DNA from: Schistocerca nitens
Taxonomy: Eukaryota > Arthropoda > Insecta > Orthoptera > Acrididae
Assembly: GCF_023898315.1 (NCBI RefSeq)
Contig: NC_064616.1
Location: 704,473,389-704,537,388, forward strand
Reading direction: 5' to 3'
DNA: 64,000 nucleotides
Every line of letters begins with the position of its first letter. Positions within the stretch are counted from its first letter, which is position 1. Below the pieces are notes generated by a model. The model was not told the origin of the DNA. It saw only the letters and a program-made list of their open reading frames with translations, and made no database searches. This document shows positions 11,061-21,990 of the stretch, in pieces. The translations under genes and the position numbers were made by a program.

Positions 11061-12039
11061 ATCGTATGGACATCTGTTGACAGTTTGTGTGCTTATATAG
11101 TGAATTAGACGCAGGATGGGGAAATAGCTCTTTGTTACTTTTAACTTTGGACCCTAGCGTATTTTGTAACTATTTGCATATATTTTTAGGGCCCACCCCT
11201 TCTGAAGAAGATTTTTTACAGATATGGATACGTGGATGAAGGGCTAAATAAACCTTTGCTTTGCAACTGGTTGGCTGATTTTTTCAACGTCTTCCATTTT
11301 CTCAATGCTTTGAAGCGCCTTTTTTTTCCACAGTCAGCTCTACAGGCTGGAGGAGATGAGATGGGCAGAGGTCAAATCTCGAGGTCTACCCCTCCCATCG
11401 CTGAGCTGCACCCACAAAGGATTCAATTTTTTCCTTGCACGTATAGAAATTGGAAAAAAGAAATTAAAACTAGTCCACCCATTCGGAACACGGAAAACCA
11501 TGCAAGGAGATAAAGGATGGCAGGCGGAACGAGTCCAAGGGCAGGCGCGTTGTGTTTCGTTTCGAATCGGGCGGGCGCCTGCCACGGCGGGAACATGCAG
11601 TCTCAGTGGGTGCGTGGTAAGCACGCTGTTAAGGTAATTGGCAAAATACGAGCGATAATGGGAACAGCGCGCAACCTCTGCATGTGCAGTCTGTAAGTAC
11701 TGCCAAAAATCGAGGCGCGAGTGATGAGCATCTCCATATAGATATGACATGATCCAGCCATTAGAGAATGGCCCGAGACTTTGTGGCAGGTAAATATTCT
11801 ACCACTGGGTAAAGAAAGGACTCTGGGTCAATGACACGCGGAGGCACTCGCAGAAAACACGCGACGAGTTGTCACCCCAACAACCAGACATCCGCAACGG
11901 TTCCGCAGTTGAAGCCGTGGTGATCATCGTCGACACTATGACAGGTGGCGCAGAGGGGAGCGCCAGTCCTATCACGTGGAGCTGCTGGTTAGTTGGATAC
12001 TTCTCACAGGAAGGAAAAAAAAGTCGGCAAAAAAATAGT
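11061..12039. other. Unassigned interval
   Basis: About 1 kb holding only short overlapping frames, including a 136-codon minus-strand frame at 11340-11750 with no recognised domain and arginine/proline-rich composition. I do not call it a gene. Confidence 0.35.
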
Positions 12040-12420
12040 CGATAGAGCACTTACCTACGAAAGGCAGATATCCCCACTACGAATCTCGGTCCGACTGGTA
12101 GCTTGAATCTGTCAGAAAGTTTCATATCAGCGCAGTCTTCCGATGCAGAGTGAAATTTTCGTTCTCGAAACATCCCCAGGCTGTGGCTAAGCCATTTATC
12201 CGCAATATCCTTTGTTCCAGGAATGCTAGTCCAGCAAGTTTCATAGGAGAATTTCTGTGAAGTTTGGAACGTAGGAGACTAGGTACTGGCGGAAGTAAAG
12301 CTGTGAAGACCGGTCCTGAGTCGTGCCTGGGTGGCTCAGTTGATAAAGCACTTGCGTGAAAAAGGCAAAGATACCGAGTTCGAGCCTCGGTCCGGTACAG
12401 TTTTAATCTGCCACGAAGTT
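12040..12420 (+). repeat. tRNA-like tandem repeat (SINE-like), about 290-bp period
   Basis: Two tRNA-like segments lie in direct orientation. The second (about 12328-12400) has ggctcagttgataaagc as an A-box-like part and gagttcgagcctcggtc as a B-box-like part; the first (about 12041-12108) is more decayed. The sequence after each (aatctgtcagaaagtttc, aatctgccacgaagtttc) is also shared, so the whole unit of about 290 bp is repeated, not only the tRNA part. Confidence 0.75.
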
Positions 12421-12899
12421 TCGTATTTCGTTTTATTTACTACTTAGATTGACGCGATCTAGTCCTAAATTGTAAGACTTATAAACGTTTAAATACCTAG
12501 CCAAACAATCTTGTAACCCGAAATCATTACATCTCCAAATCAGCACAAACACTTTAGTGACGTTTTTGTTTACATACAGTCAGTCTCACGTCCTTGAAAA
12601 ATTTCATTCAGTCTTTAAAGTTAAACTTAATGTTACTTTCGAAACCGATTTTGAGTGAGAACTGTGGAAATGTTATAGGGTAATGAGAAAAAGGATTCGT
12701 TGCCAATCTTGTAGGAAATATTTTCACTGGTGGGATGTCGTGTGGGGAAATTTGGTAAAACGGGAAAGGCTCTCTCCTGGAACTGTAGAATATGCAGTAG
12801 GAACTTTCTGATTGAGAAACAAGAAGCAAAATCTGTGCTATTCAGGCACAGTTGGAGGGAACAAGGAATTGAACAGGATCAGGGGAGATAAGAGGGAAG
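12421..12899. other. Unassigned interval
   Basis: AT-rich, with no recognised frame or repeat. It directly precedes a LINE ORF1 relic and might be its 5' untranslated region. Confidence 0.3.
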
Positions 12900-13690
12900 G
12901 AGGGTGGTTAGGAACTGGCAGTTGGTAGGATGATAGGGAGAAAGAGAACGTTATCTGGCAGTTTTATTATCAACACTAAAACCAGATATCTACCACTGCC
13001 AGTTAAATGTAGAAGAGCCTCAGATAGGACTAGGTGTAGGAAATGTGTAGCATATTTCAACCGAGATCAGGAAGCCTAGGAATGTGAAAAGTGTTAGGAA
13101 GAAGAAAATTCTGCTACTAGGTTATAGCCATAGGCCAGGTGAAGGCCTTCAGTTGCAGGGAAGCCTAGGGGCAGCGTACTAGGATTTTCAAACCAAATGC
13201 AGGACTAAATCAAATGATACAGGACTTGTTCTTTGTGTTAGGATTTTTCAAAAGAGAACCATGTATTGATAGTGGGTGGAGTGGAAACGGCTTCAACAGG
13301 GATGGGGTATATGGTATAGGTGGTGACATATAAAAGATATCTTCCAGAACTCGCGACACCTATGTACGCTTTCGTGAGCTGTTCCAGCTTCATGATCGGC
13401 CGCATCTTAATGTAGCTGTAAGGTGGATTAATGTGGGGTTGGAGACGTCACTGATCGAAGCTTAATTTGCACACGTATCTCTGGTGCCTGTCAGGGCTAT
13501 CGATACATGGAGTTTCGCTAACCATGGCCTACAGCTAAACAGGCCTGGGAAGGGAACACTGGGCACTGATGGAAGCCGAATCTGCACACGTTTCTCTGGT
13601 GCAAGCTGGGGCTATCGAAACATGAGGTTTCATCAGGCATGACCTACACCTAAACGGAACTGGGAAGGAAAGATTGGTACAGCTAATTTA
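12900..13690 (+). pseudogene. LINE ORF1 relic with SGNH/esterase-like region
   Basis: Plus-strand remnants read KKILLLGYSHRPGEG, a segment ending in VGG-like residues and a later DRPHLN-type and HGLQLNRPGKG block, separated by stops and frameshifts. This order fits the SGNH-hydrolase-like ORF1 of CR1/L2-group LINEs, here from family memory. The last part is duplicated in tandem: about 13457-13568 and 13571-13680 repeat each other (tgcacacgt then tctctggtgc). Confidence 0.6.
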
Positions 13691-13899
13691 TGAAAGTATA
13701 GAGGGTGGATCTCGGGTAATGCATGGTAAAATGCCTGTTTTCCATGAGTAAGAGATGTATGTCTTTTTAGGATAAATCCTGGCAACAGGTTCTCCTGCCT
13801 AAAGAGTACCTCCAGCAGGTTAAAAAGTCCTGAAACAGATTTTAGCACAGGAAATGACACACATATTACCTCTCATGATGAGAAAGAAACCATAGGAAA

Positions 13900-14280
13900 A
13901 AGTAACTTAGGACATTTCTCAGACTTCACAATCCTTCATCAAAATACGTAATCAATAAAAAATTAATATAATGATTTGAAGCTGAGCTCCAGTCTTTGAA
14001 CTGTACAGTAATTTGTGTTACTGAGCACTGGTGTATAGACACAGAAATCTAACATTAGTGTTATTGTTGCACGGAACGACAGTTTCTTACTGTAGGACTA
14101 CTTCAAGGAGTGAAAAAACATTGATTTATATGAGAAAAGGAATACAGTTCACATCAAGATATGACCTTAGTAAATGAGGCTAAACACTTTGAAATATCGA
14201 CTATTGAATTAACAAGGCTTGACATCAGCAAGCAATAATCATTTTGCGCGTGTATCGTTCTACAAGTGGTAGTGCGGACA
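13900..14280 (+). pseudogene. LINE endonuclease N-terminal relic
   Basis: Across frames the plus strand retains LHQN, SLNCTVI and TEHW-like residues, then AKHFEISTIELT, as in the start of the apurinic-type endonuclease domain of jockey/CR1 LINEs. It follows the ORF1 relic in the expected order, so both are probably one copy. Many stops; it ends before the catalytic histidine. Confidence 0.6.
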
Positions 14281-14599
14281 CTTTTTTCATAAAGTAACAG
14301 AAGTTCCAGATAAAGTCTCAAGTGGAGACATAAACATTAGGACAGATATAATAAATGAAACTAGCAGCACTCATAAAAATATACTTCAAATATTTGTCAT
14401 GTCCTTGTTGGTCAATAGTGCAACAAGGGTTACTACAGCGACTGCATGAGAAAGTGGCCATGTGGTCACAAATACGGACAGGGCAGAAGAGTGATGCGGC
14501 TGTAAAAGTTTTTGGACTATCGGACCATTTCGCCAAATAATAATAGTAAAAGCAGGTATAGAAAAATTTTTGTAAGAGAGATCATCAGATGAAGAAAAC
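14281..14599. other. Unassigned interval between LINE and gypsy relics
   Basis: About 300 bp without a recognisable domain. It may be further decayed LINE endonuclease on the plus strand. Confidence 0.3.
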
Positions 14600-16145
14600 T
14601 GCTACTACAGCAAGTTACAGTATTTGAACACAAGGTGTGACTATAAAATAACGGGACTATTGCTGTAAAATACTAAAACTTGCGCCTGTGTATGGGAAGT
14701 ACGTAACTTGTTCATCTGTTGCCTTATCGTTCTGAGAAAGCGTTTTGCTTCACCATTGGATTGAAGATAGAGTGATGCGGTCGTCACGTGCTTGATACCA
14801 TCAGTGACACAAAACTGCTAAATTCTGTCAATGTGAACTGGGGTCCATTGTCCATATCCAACACTTCATGTAAACTTTCGATGCAAAAGATTGTTGTTAG
14901 ACTCCTGATAGTGCTAGCTATTGTGGTGGAGCGTATGGACACCAAGAACGGTATGTTGCTAAAGGCGTCTGCCACGATAAGTGGATGGGAATTCCAGTAG
15001 AGAGCCGCAAAGTCAATATGTAACGTTGTCAAGAAACAATGGGCTGGAGCCAAATTAAAAAAAAAAAAAAAAAGTGGCAAAGTAGTCCAGCGTTCCACAC
15101 AGGCTTCACAATATAAAGTCAACTGTTATATCTCACAGTCCATGCCGAATCATGTGCAATGGCGTTGCACGACCTACTTTCTGCTTACAATTCCACAATG
15201 GCCTTGATAGGGAAGGCGAAGAATTTCCTTTTGAAGCAAGTGTGGCACAACCACATATGACAGATCATTGTATGTAACAGGATGACACTCTGATGGACAG
15301 ATAAGCAGTGCGAAAGAGCCAAATAATGGCGTACAACCTGAGTGATAATCTGCTTGATTAAAAGTGGCCAACCGGTGCAGAGGTGCTGCAATAGAATCTT
15401 GAAATTGGGGTCGGCAGCTGTTGCCTAATCTATCAGTTGTCAATGGGAAAACCTTGAACGACAATGTGAAAGTAAGAATCTTGTGAGATGTCGAATCCTG
15501 AATGAGTGGCCACTGAGAGGCGAGAAAGAATGTCCATGATTGGATGTTTAGCCATCTTCCTGTACACAATTTCATACTAATAATTAGAGAGGAGCAGAGC
15601 CCAACGATGCGACTTTCGCGTCATGCTCGGAGGGACTGGTTTTGATGGGCTGAACCGTGAGGTTGGAGGCCTGTGATATGTCACTAAGTAGAATTTTCCG
15701 CCATACAAGTACCGATGGAATTTGGTTACCTCAGTCCATGAATAGTTGCACTGTGATTTCTTGAGGAGTTTGGATACAATGGCAGTTGCTCTGTCCAGTG
15801 ATGCATCCCTGGGAGACACAACAGCGCTAATCCCATAATAGGATGTGCCCCCGACGAGCACGACCGGATTAGCGGGATCAAAGCGGACCAAACAGCGATC
15901 GCTCAATAACGCAGCTTTCAGTTTCTGAAACGCGACTTGCCACTACCCAGTTCACTCAAACGGCACATTCTAGCGTCAAATATGATGCAATGGAGCTGCA
16001 ATCTGCACAGCATTTGCAATGAACCGTATGTAATAAGTTAATTTAACCAACAGACGCTGGAATTCACCGACGTTCCGAGGACCAGGGACGCCCCGGACGG
16101 TGGCTAAGTGTGATTCCAAAGAGCGAATACCCCGACTGTTCATAC
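14600..16145 (-). pseudogene. Ty3/gypsy pol: RT thumb, RNase H and integrase
   Basis: Read on the minus strand from 16145 down. An RT thumb comes first (GIRSLESHLA, then PRNVGEFQRLLVKLTYYIRF). RNase H follows (FDPANPVVLVGGTSYYGISA, 15906-15577), then an integrase zinc-binding remnant (YQGHCGI, about 15190) and the integrase core with HIDFA, VADAFS and LDMDNGPQFT (15122-14784), keeping two catalytic aspartates, and finally GEAKRFLRT. Stops, frameshifts and an A run at about 15057 break it. Its start abuts an LTR of the same family in the opposite orientation. It could be the missing half of the minus-strand gypsy at 30.3-40.1 kb. Confidence 0.88.
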
Positions 16146-16170
16146 ATGCGTTTTCGATCTCACGTCGTGC

Positions 16171-16509
16171 TGTCCACGTCTAGAAGTTGGCAGTAACACA
16201 TGTGTCTGCACTGCCTATCTGCGCACGACTTTTTGACACCCCCCTCACCTACCCGTGATCGCGCGACGAGTGCCACCACAGAGCTGACTTTACAGGACGC
16301 TGCACCGCCTTAAGTCAGTCTCTGTCTGTTGAATTCGGGCTGTGTACTCGAACCGTTATCAGTTAGCTTCTGTAGTTACTGTGTGACATGAACCTGGACA
16401 GAAGTCTGTGGTTGCTGTTACTCATGTTATGTAAAAGGACATTACTTAAACATTATGTGCGTATTCCATTATTTTTGCTCCCTGCATAAGAACCTACCAA
16501 CTCCTTACA
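16171..16509 (+). repeat. Ty3/gypsy LTR, copy 1
   Basis: A 339-bp plus-oriented LTR running from tgtccacgtctagaag to ccttaca. Landmarks shared in order with the copies at 29937-30300 and 39814-40116 are tctagaagttggcagtaac, gctgcaccgc, cagttagcttctgtag, gtaaaaggac and agaacc..ccaact. It starts with TG and ends with CA as expected. It may be the 5' LTR of the plus-strand gypsy ending at 30300. Confidence 0.78.
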
Positions 16510-16728
16510 GTAATTTTCTGGTTTGCAGCCGGATCTCATCAACATTCTGCCACAATATTTCGGCCCCGAGACTTCCGGCCATCCTCAGTTGAGTAGACAA
16601 AGTACTGAAGAGACCTGATGCAGTCATGGTATCTATAGCGAAACCGCTCATGCGAATCGTACTGGCGGTTTACGTCGCATGCATTAGGAGGTGACATGCG
16701 CGAGGCAGCCAAGTTGTGTGTGCTGTCC

Positions 16729-17214
16729 TCAGTGGTGAAGTAAGAAAAAACTAATCGCTGAAAATACTCTCTCCTCAACTTGATTTTTATTTAATAACGA
16801 ATTTTTTGAACAAACTGATGGTGTCGCCATGGGGAGTCCCTTGTCCCCTGTGGAGGCCAATCTCTTTACCGAAGACTGAGCATGTCGATTCCGTTGTGTC
16901 CGCATACTTTTAATAATTGGATTCCAATTTTTATCCAGCTGAAAGCCGTTATCACGATTCATTAAGCTGTCAGCAAGACGTTTTATCACGGATTCTTTAA
17001 TTACAGAGTCCCAGAAGCTGGAAACCGCCGCTAAAATTTTAGTATTATTGTATTCCATTGAATGTTCCATGGAAATGCAATGTTCTGCCACTGCTGATTT
17101 TAAATCTTGCTGCAAACGGGTGTGTCTTTCGTGTTCTACACAGCGTTTCTGGATCGTTCGTGTCGTCTGACCTATAAATGTAGAGCCACACTCACAAGGG
17201 AATTTTATAAACAC
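16729..17214 (-). pseudogene. Penelope GIY-YIG endonuclease domain
   Basis: FPCECGSTFIGQTTRTIQKR followed by EHERH on the minus strand is the GIY-YIG-type nuclease motif of Penelope-like elements (cysteine-rich, then FIGQT for YIG). The domain runs to about [10 protein letters not shown]. From there the frame enters the inverted RT segment at 16757-16876, so the natural end of the protein is lost. Confidence 0.87.
16757..16876 (+). repeat. Inverted copy of the Penelope RT segment
   Basis: On the plus strand this 120-bp piece reads [18 protein letters not shown] and continues with EANLFTED. It is homologous to the minus-strand RT of the same element at about 18080-18180, including the non-coding upstream stretch actctctcctcaactt. 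It is therefore an internal inverted duplication at the 3' end of the element. Confidence 0.85.
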
Positions 17215-17249
17215 CCGCCCTCCTCAATTGTAAATCATCTTTAACGGAT

Positions 17250-18950
17250 CCGACTAAGACCCTGCTCTTTGCTGGTGGACAGAAGATGACATTAATATTA
17301 TTCTTCCTAAGTAATCCGCATAATTTAGAAGACATGTTACCGGCATATGGAAGGAACGCAGTTTATTTATAGTCATCATCAGTCTCCTCAGTGCGTTGCT
17401 TCTTGTTATTATAATTGTACATGGCCTTCCGTATTTGGCGCGTAGTATAGCCATTCTCTTTAAAAACCTTCTCCAGATGCACCAATTCTTCGTGAAGGCT
17501 ATCAGCGACCGATATTTCATGCGCCTGATGAATTAAAGTGCTAAGAACACCGGCAGTTTGTGCGGGGTGATGGTAGCTGGACGCCTGAAGATATAGATCT
17601 GTATGTGAGGGTTTTATGGATACCGAAAGTCCCAGAGACCCATCATTCTAACGCCGTAATAGAAAGGGTAAAGTCCCATCTTTCTCAATCTCCATAGTAA
17701 ACTTGATGTTCTCATGTAAAGAGTTTAAATGATAAAGGAATTTTTCCAGTTCTTGTCTGGCATGAGGCCATACAACGAAAGTATCATCTATGTAACGCCG
17801 GAAAATCGTAGGCTTTAAGATGGCAGACTCAAGAGCTTTCGCCTCAAGGTCTTCCATAAAAAGATTGGCCGCCATAGGGGTCCGCAGCTCGTGGTCGTGC
17901 GTTAGCGTTCTCGCTTCCCGCGCCCGGGTTCCCGGGTTCGATTCCCGGCGGGGTCAGGGACTTTCTCTGCCTCGTGATGACTGGGTATTGTGTGATGTCC
18001 TTAAGTTAGTTAGGTTTAAGTAGTTCTAAGTTCTAGGGGACTGATGACCATAGATGTTAAATCCCATAGTGCTCAGAGCCGTTTGAACCGCCATAGGGGA
18101 CAAGGGACTCCCCATGGCGGCACCGTCAGTTTGTTCAAAAAATTCATTTTTAAGTTGAGGAGAGAGTATGTTCAAAGAAAGTCGCCAAATCATCACTGAA
18201 CAAGTTACCAATAAGATGAAGCGAGTCAAATAAAGGCACTTCAGTAAAAAGTGAGACCACATGGAAGCTAACTAGTAAATCCGAGCTGCTCTGCTAAACA
18301 GTCTTCAAACGACTGATAAAATCCTAGGAATTACGTATATGATGGTAGCACTTGCCCACATACAGCTTGAGTAAAAAAGCCAGATGTTTTACAGTCGAAT
18401 AACTAGAAGTACCAGTATCACTCACTATCAATCGTTGTGGAACGGCATCCTTGTGAATCTGGGGTAGCCCATACAGTCTTGGTGGAACAACATTGTGTGG
18501 TCTCAGCCTCTTGATAACTTGTTCAGGCAAAGAACTATCGTTCAAAAGAGTAGCAGTTTTTCTGGATATACGGTTTGTTGGGTCCTTATCGATTTTGCAG
18601 TACATAGAATCACTTAGTTGACTGTATATCTTCTCGTTGTAGGTTTCCCTTGTCAAAAGGACCGTAGCATTACCCTTATCAGAAGGGAGTACGACCGTAC
18701 CAATGTCTTCACGGAGGTTGCGTAGAGCAGCTCTTTCCGCTGGAGAGATGTTACTCCGTTGCGGCTGCGGCGCACATTTCAGCAAGGTACGACACGATGT
18801 CCGACGAACTTCGTCTGGAGATTCCACGGGAAGGGGTCTAATGGCCTCCTCAATAGAACTGATGAAATCCATTAAAGGAGGTGAAGAAGATGTAGGAGCA
18901 AAGTTTAAACCTGTCGTAAGGAGGGAACGTGTTACTATCTGCGGCGAAAC
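17250..18950 (-). pseudogene. Penelope-like reverse transcriptase
   Basis: The N-terminal part (18950-18324) has LPSDKGNATVLLTR and PPRLYGLPQIHKD, both hallmarks of Penelope RTs. The core continues with [16 protein letters not shown] (about 18160-18105) and, past the SINE, MEDLEAKAL and RRYIDDTFVVW with the catalytic YIDD at 17794-17783. The C-terminal connector follows in other frames to 17250. Frameshifts and the SINE make it non-functional. Telomerase-related by family knowledge. Confidence 0.88.
17881..18087 (+). mobile_element. SINE, head type 1, full length
   Basis: Complete type 1 head (gctcgtggtcgtgcgttagc, B-box at 17935-17945), shared body and end at gagccgtttgaa. It is flanked by the 12-bp duplication ccgccatagggg (17869-17880, 18088-18099). 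It interrupts the Penelope RT between the GSPLSP and YIDD motifs. Confidence 0.94.
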
Positions 18951-19762
18951 AATTTCGAAAGACCGAATCAGTATTTCTGTCTTTTCTCTGCCCTCTTTCG
19001 TTTTGGTGCCAGTATGGTCACTGAGTGAATGAACAGAAGATTTCGAACCGATTGCTGATTTTACGTGAGACCAAAACATCTTATGGTTTTTACTCAGATA
19101 GGTTGACAAAATTTTATTTTCGAAATCATTGACGCTTCTGTCAATGCTCTCCTCACGCTCATTTTCGCTTCATTCACCTTTTTTTTTTTGGCTGCTAGGT
19201 TTTGACTTCTCTCGAATATGTGATGTGGCTCTCTTTGTTTACATAGCAGTTCCCTAACCCGGTTATTCAACCATGGTGGATCTATCCCTTAAGACTTTGC
19301 TAGGAAAATAGTTGTCTAAGGTATACTGAACGGTGCTTTTTAATTTTTTCCATTTATGCTCCACACCTTCGTTCTCGTCGATGAATATTTGATGCGAAAT
19401 ACTCAGGTACTCTGCAATTTGTATCTTGTCATTGCTACGCAAAATTATTTTCCTAGCTTCCTTAAAATTCCTTTAAAAACCTGTAGTCGTAGTTGCTATC
19501 ACAGCTTTATAATCACTGATACCTACTTCTAGATTAACTGATTCGATACGTTCAGGTCTGTTAGTTGCTAGGAGGTCTAAGACGTCACCTTCACGATTTG
19601 GTCCTCTATCTGCTCGAACTAGGGGCCACATTCAGAATAATGTCAGAGGAAACCCTGTCTCTCTCGGTCTATACCTGACAAATTGACATAGCCCCCTAAT
19701 ACAAAGACATGCCAGGAAAACTGTTAATGATATTCTGCAAGTTCTCTAAGAAGCGCTGTATC
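18951..19762 (-). pseudogene. LINE endonuclease C-terminus and linker (jockey/CR1-like)
   Basis: On the minus strand: residues matching VLGGYVNLSGID and a FEQIEDQIV-type stretch in one frame, RADRGPNREGDVLDLLATNR in another, then a WLNNRVRELLCKQRE linker and MFWSHVKSAIGSKSS before fusion to the Penelope element near 18950. These are the last endonuclease motifs and the pre-RT linker of a jockey/CR1 LINE. It continues upstream at 21836 beyond a hAT insertion. Stops and frameshifts are frequent. Confidence 0.75.
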
Positions 19763-20115
19763 TAGGGTGACCAGACGTCCGGATTAATCCGGACATGTAG
19801 TCCTTTTTAGCTCCTTGTCCGGGGTCCGGGCTGATTTTTACAGTGTCCGGCTTTTTCTCGGAGTTGAGCGTAATACAGTTAAATTTACAATTCGTCCCGT
19901 TCTATTGCTCTTTTCTTAAATACTTTAACTACTGGTACAGCCTTCGTGATAAACACGCACGGAGGTGGTGTTAGTAGGTAGCACAAGGATCGTCGATGTT
20001 ATCGCTGATCTACCTATAAGCGAGTGCAAATATCGCTTATTTAAAATTTTCGTTTCATATCTTCGCTTTGTATTGGCTTGGCTTCCTGTAGTGCACGTGT
20101 GATTTGTGAGTGTAA

Positions 20116-21728
20116 TTTTTAACCGAGTGAGTTACGTAAAATATTTGGCTATGCCTAAACAAAATTGTACATTTTCTGATGTCCTTTCCTGCAAATATCC
20201 GGCTTCAAGAAAGGGAGATATGAAATGAAGCGGAATGTAAGATATGTGGAGCTGGAACGTACGTCTCAGTAGCCAATAAAGGTAAGAAATAACTCGACAC
20301 ATTAACTGTCATGGTTTTATTTCATTGTTTCATAGTCATTCAATTTATTTGTATTCTGAAGGTTAAAGTGCTGTTTACATGTCGTCAGCTGCTGCTTGAA
20401 TTGTAGATGTTGGTAGCGGTGCGTCGAATGAAGGGAGGTGAATGGTCTTACTTTTTCGCTTTGTAAACAATTCCATGTTGTTGATATAACAAAACAATTG
20501 ACGCCACACTGTCACCTCAATCAACGTTTTTAATTTCTTTATATTGCTCAGTTAACCACCACCTTACCGTCAGTAACAATTTACTACTAGTTTTATCGGT
20601 AATTCCCGGCAGTCACGTGACTTGTCGAAAGCTGACGGATGGTATCCTCATCTTTTTAACCGAGTGAGTTACGTAAAATATTTGGCTATGCCTAAACAAA
20701 ATTGTACATTTTCTGATGTCCTTTCCTGCAAATATCCGGCTTTAAGAAAGGTAGATATGAAATGAAGCGGAATGTAAGATATGTGGAGCTGGAACGTACA
20801 TCTCAGTAGCCAATAAAGGTAAGAAATAACTCGACACATTAACTGTCATGGTTTTATTTCATTGTTTCATAGTCATTCAATTTATTTGTATTCTGAAGGT
20901 TAAAGTGCTGTTTACATGTCGTCAGCTGCTGTTTGAATTGTAGATGTTGGTAGCGGTGCGTCGAATGAAGGGAGGTGAATGGTCTTACGTTTCTCGCTTT
21001 GTAAACAATTCCATGTTGTTGATATAACAAAACAATTGACGCCACACTGTCACCTGAATCAATGTTTTTAATTTTTTTACATTGCTCAGTTAACCACCAC
21101 CTTACCGTCAGTAACAATTTACTAGTAGTTTTATCGGTAATTCCCGGCAGTCACGTGACTTGTCGAAAGCTGACGGATGGTATCCTCATCTTTTTAACCG
21201 AGTGAGTTACGTAAAATATTTGGCTATGCCTAAACAAAATTGTACATTTTCTGATGTCCTTTCCTGCAAATATCCGGCTTTAAGAAAGGGAGATATGAAA
21301 TGAAGCGGAATGTAAGATATGTGGAGCTGGAACGTACGTCTCAGTAGCCAATAAAGGTAAGAAATAACTCGACACATTAACTGTCATGGTTTTATTTCAT
21401 TGTTTCATAGTCATTCAATTTATTTGTATTCTGAAGGTTAAAGTGCTGTTTACATGTCGTCAGCTGCTGCTTGAATTGTAGATGTTGGTAGCGGTGCGTC
21501 GAATGAAGGGAGGTGAATGGTCTTACGTTTTTCGCTTTGTAAACAATTCCATGTTGTTGATATAACAAAACAATTGACGCCACACTGTCACCTCAATCAA
21601 TGTTTTTAATTTTTTTATATTGCTCAGTTAACCACCACCTTACCGTCAGTAACAATTTACTACTAGTTTTATCGGTAATTCCCGGCAGTCACGTGACTTG
21701 TCGAAAGCTGACGGATGGTATCCTCATC
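20116..21728 (+). repeat. Tandem array, three copies of a 537-bp unit
   Basis: Units start at 20116, 20653 and 21191, each opening with tttttaaccgagtgag and closing with ggatggtatcctcatc. Copies differ by only a few substitutions (for example cttcaagaaaggg, ctttaagaaaggt, ctttaagaaaggg), so amplification is recent relative to the decay of neighbouring elements. Confidence 0.95.
20151..20282 (+). pseudogene. hAT-transposase-like first exon (BED-type finger), unit 1 of 3
   Basis: An ATG at 20151 opens MPKQNCTFSDVLSCKYP. After a one-base frameshift the sequence reads EAECKICGAGTYVSVANK and meets gtaag, a good 5' splice site. The pattern (paired cysteines, GAGTYVSVANK) resembles the zinc finger at the start of some hAT-derived transposases. 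The same exon, with the same frameshift, recurs at about 20688 and 21226. No downstream exons are present. Confidence 0.6.
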
Positions 21729-21835
21729 AGCAGTTGACTCGTTTCATGTGTCCTCTTTTTTCTTCCTTTGTCCTCCTTTTTGAAGCTGTTTGTCCTCCTT
21801 TTTAAACAATTGCATCTGGTCACCCTAGCTGTATC

Positions 21836-21990
21836 ACTACAGCTCCTGACACAAGCGGTCAATAAAAGCACCCGATTACCTTTGATAAAGCTTGTTGCTT
21901 TTCTTGTATTAACTTGTACAAGAGGAAGACGAATCATGACTTTTACGATATGTCCGTCACTGTGAAAAATACAACACATTAAACTTTAGC
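21836..21990 (-). pseudogene. LINE endonuclease fragment beyond the hAT
   Basis: The minus strand reads a short endonuclease piece (LPLVQVNTRKATSFIKGNRV and following) that joins in order to the fragment at 19762 once the hAT is removed. It is the upstream side of the same LINE copy. Its 5' limit is unclear. Confidence 0.55.

Larger units (their letters stand above)
16540..18950 (-). mobile_element. Penelope-like element, 5'-truncated
   Basis: Minus-strand element with an N-terminal RT region, RT core and GIY-YIG endonuclease in Penelope order. The 5' part is missing: the RT region begins at GLNFAPT (about 18910), directly fused to LINE sequence. A SINE splits the RT at 17881-18087, and an inverted copy of an RT segment lies within the endonuclease end at 16757-16876. 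Confidence 0.88.
19763..21827 (+). mobile_element. hAT element with internal triplication
   Basis: Ends tagggtgaccag and ctggtcaccctа-type inverted repeat (left 19763, right 21827), flanked by a perfect 8-bp duplication gctgtatc (19755-19762, 21828-21835). These fit hAT. About 1.6 kb of its 2.06 kb is three tandem copies of a 537-bp unit. Each carries a short transposase-like first exon but no catalytic domain. It lies in the endonuclease of a minus-strand LINE. Confidence 0.87.

Noticed and set aside
11340..11750. 136-codon minus-strand frame as a host gene
   Set aside because: It overlaps open frames on the other strand, shows no domain, no splice pattern and no start context; insufficient support.
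20854..21117. 87-codon minus-strand frame repeated in the triplicated units
   Set aside because: It is antisense to the unit; the plus strand carries the finger-like exon with a splice donor, which is the better explanation.
20116..21728. CRISPR-like array
   Set aside because: The 537-bp units are contiguous tandem copies without unique spacers, in a eukaryotic transposon.
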